DNA from: Candidatus Yonathbacteria bacterium RIFOXYC2_FULL_47_9 | Lineage (GTDB): Bacteria; Patescibacteriota; Minisyncoccia; Phycocordibacterales; UBA1550 | Direction of reading: 5' to 3' | Assembly: GCA_001825115.1 (NCBI GenBank) | Contig: MHUY01000016.1 | Span: 13,792 to 53,492 of the forward strand | DNA: 39,701 bases | Shown: positions 38,672-39,701 of the stretch, piece by piece | Layout of the letters: each line of letters opens with the position of its first letter | Position numbering within the stretch: position 1 is the stretch's first letter | Notes under the pieces: generated by a model | What the model was told of the DNA's origin: nothing | What the model saw: only the letters and a program-made list of their open reading frames with translations | The model's database searches: none | Made by a program: the position numbers and the translations under genes

Positions 38672-39118
38672 ATGAAAGACATCACCCTCCATGCCAAGTG
38701 GCTTATCAAGGCTCCTCTAACTGAGGTGTTTAACGTAATGACTGACTTTGAAAAATGGCCTGACTATTTTCCAAAAGTTGCGGAATCTATACAAGTCGTG
38801 AAGCGCGACGGAAATAATTTAGAAATGATTGCGACCGTAAAATCGTTTGGTAAAAAGTTTCCCGTAAAAATGAAATACCAAATCCTCCCAGGGAAAGGGT
38901 ACATTTCCGATAATGAAAACCCTGAATTTGGAACTTCTGGCCACGAAGAATTTTTACTCTCTGAACACCCCGAAGGAACGATAATCGATTACACGTATCA
39001 AGTTGCCATTCATCGACGCTTACTTCGCATAATTGCACGTCCACTCATTGGTTGGTTTTCCATGAAGTACTGGCAGAAAGCTGTCATAGATGAACTAAGA
39101 AAAAGACTCGAGAAATAA
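38672..39118 (+). CDS. SRPBCC (START-like) family protein
   Basis: 148 residues. It opens with the family pattern of a strand (MKDITLHAKWLIKAPLTEVF), the helix VFNVMTDFEKWPDYFPKV, and then alternating beta strands ending in a long amphipathic helix (YWQKAVIDELRKRLEK). The fold is a hydrophobic-ligand-binding cup, as in the polyketide cyclase/dehydrase group. No catalytic motif is visible. The membrane-protein gene follows after 17 bases. Confidence 0.88.
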   Translation: MKDITLHAKWLIKAPLTEVFNVMTDFEKWPDYFPKVAESIQVVKRDGNNLEMIATVKSFGKKFPVKMKYQILPGKGYISDNENPEFGTSGHEEFLLSEHPEGTIIDYTYQVAIHRRLLRIIARPLIGWFSMKYWQKAVIDELRKRLEK

Positions 39119-39135
39119 AACCCCCATCAGAATGT

Positions 39136-39501
39136 ATGAATATCCCCAGGAAAAAATTTGTTATCCTCTTCATCATTTCTGGATTCGCTTTTCTTTTTAT
39201 CTCTACCTCGCTTTTAGGGACAACAGGGCCCCAAGGTTTTCCTCAGTCGCCCGACTCTATCCTCAGAACTGGTAGCGACTCGGGGGTAACCTGGAAGAGC
39301 GCCGCCTCCACAATTATATTACCTATCAAAATTGTTTTGATAGGACCTTTGGCTCTGCCGCAGATTAATTTTTTAAAAGAAGATCCACCACCACCTTTTA
39401 TTGGCATCTACTTTATTTTCTACTGGACTATTCTTGCCTCAATTATTCATTATTTCCTTGGGAACGTCCAAGAGTCTACGGCCGAGCCGCGAATCTACTG
39501 A
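39136..39501 (+). CDS. Small membrane protein
   Basis: 121 residues, not recognised. An N-terminal hydrophobic helix (FVILFIISGFAFLFISTSLL), a Gly/Pro/Ser-rich loop, a second hydrophobic stretch (STIILPIKIVLIGPLAL) and a third (IGIYFIFYWTILASIIHYFL). It follows the SRPBCC gene closely on the same strand and is probably co-transcribed with it. It stops at 39501, before the convergent gene at 39543. Confidence 0.7.
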   Translation: MNIPRKKFVILFIISGFAFLFISTSLLGTTGPQGFPQSPDSILRTGSDSGVTWKSAASTIILPIKIVLIGPLALPQINFLKEDPPPPFIGIYFIFYWTILASIIHYFLGNVQESTAEPRIY

Positions 39502-39542
39502 TTCGGAACCAGCTGATTCGAAAACGCTCTTAGGCATATTTG

Positions 39543-39701
39543 CTACTGAGCAGCAGATGGGGCTATGAACGTTACTACTTCTGAAGCGAACGAAGCCTGG
39601 TCCTCTGTTTGGCTGGCATTATGTGAGCGGCCGTATATCCAAACAGAATATTCTTTGTTGGGAATTAACGCAGCACTGTCATACACTTTAGAAATTTCAG
39701 G
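39543..39701 (-). CDS. C-terminal part of a protein with a fibronectin-III-like domain, 5' end outside window
   Basis: The minus strand is open from the window edge to TAG at 39543-39545, giving 52 residues. PNKEYSVWIYGRSHNAS followed by ASFASEVVTFIAPS is typical of the last strands of a fibronectin-III or similar beta-sandwich repeat, in which L-x-P-x-x-x-Y is followed by the G strand. Such domains occur in exported surface proteins. Only the end is visible; signals and the full length cannot be judged. Confidence 0.65.
   Translation of the reverse strand, partial: PEISKVYDSAALIPNKEYSVWIYGRSHNASQTEDQASFASEVVTFIAPSAAQ

Noticed and set aside
1..39701. CRISPR arrays, rRNA genes or insertion sequences with transposases
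   Set aside because: I found no regularly spaced repeats, no rRNA and no transposase-like protein in the window.

Overview
The window looks like a chromosome segment of a Candidatus Patescibacteria (CPR) bacterium, most likely of the Parcubacteria group. The reasons are the priA-def-fmt order, short single-copy housekeeping genes, a DUF2207 membrane protein with a glycine-rich tail, and many genes without a Shine-Dalgarno (SD) sequence. UGA is used as a normal stop, which argues against Gracilibacteria/Absconditabacteria. The lineage is inferred from gene content only.

Layout. (1) 1-7300 is a housekeeping block, visibly richer in G+C than what follows. It holds the 3' part of priA, def and fmt on the plus strand, then DUF2207, a membrane-anchored cyclophilin, HPF/RaiA, DUF167 and pyruvate kinase on the minus strand. 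Between fmt and DUF2207 lies an unrecognised minus-strand RNA gene (about 260 nt) with a strong promoter and an intrinsic terminator. (2) 7357-7428 is tRNA-Asn(GUU). A large serine recombinase gene ends inside this tRNA, so the tRNA is very probably an integration site. (3) 9100-15000 is AT-richer mobile-element cargo: two candidate structured elements, an HtrA-like protease, small membrane proteins, a 57-aa zinc-ribbon protein, a divergent MraZ-like protein and a terminase-small-subunit-like protein. (4) 15000-29400 is a defence island. It has a six-gene run fic-hsdM-DUF2130-hsdS-(membrane coiled-coil)-hsdR, a GmrSD-type DUF262/DUF1524 endonuclease, a TPR protein and a frame-disrupted gene. 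(5) 29400-38640 is a series of gene cassettes separated by a recurring intergenic repeat that resembles a tRNA 3' end and sits beside hairpin terminators (around 30400, 31930, 37790 and, weakly, 38600).

The most interesting unit is at 32691-37657, between two of these repeats. Four genes overlap by ATGA and form one operon: an aldo/keto reductase, a radical SAM enzyme with extra C-terminal cysteines, a truncated alanyl-tRNA-synthetase homologue without editing and C-Ala domains, and a possibly nucleotidyltransferase-like protein. A fifth gene encodes an RlmN/Cfr-like radical SAM methylase and is divergently transcribed. The two -35 boxes of the divergent promoters form a dyad. All five genes have strong SD sequences, unlike the surrounding genes that I checked, which suggests transfer as a unit. 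I do not recognise this combination as a described pathway. It could make an aminoacylated or otherwise modified small molecule or modify RNA, and the RlmN/Cfr-like gene could provide ribosome protection. That role is inference.

(6) 38640-39701 has an SRPBCC protein, a small membrane protein and the 3' end of a minus-strand gene resembling a fibronectin-III-like domain.
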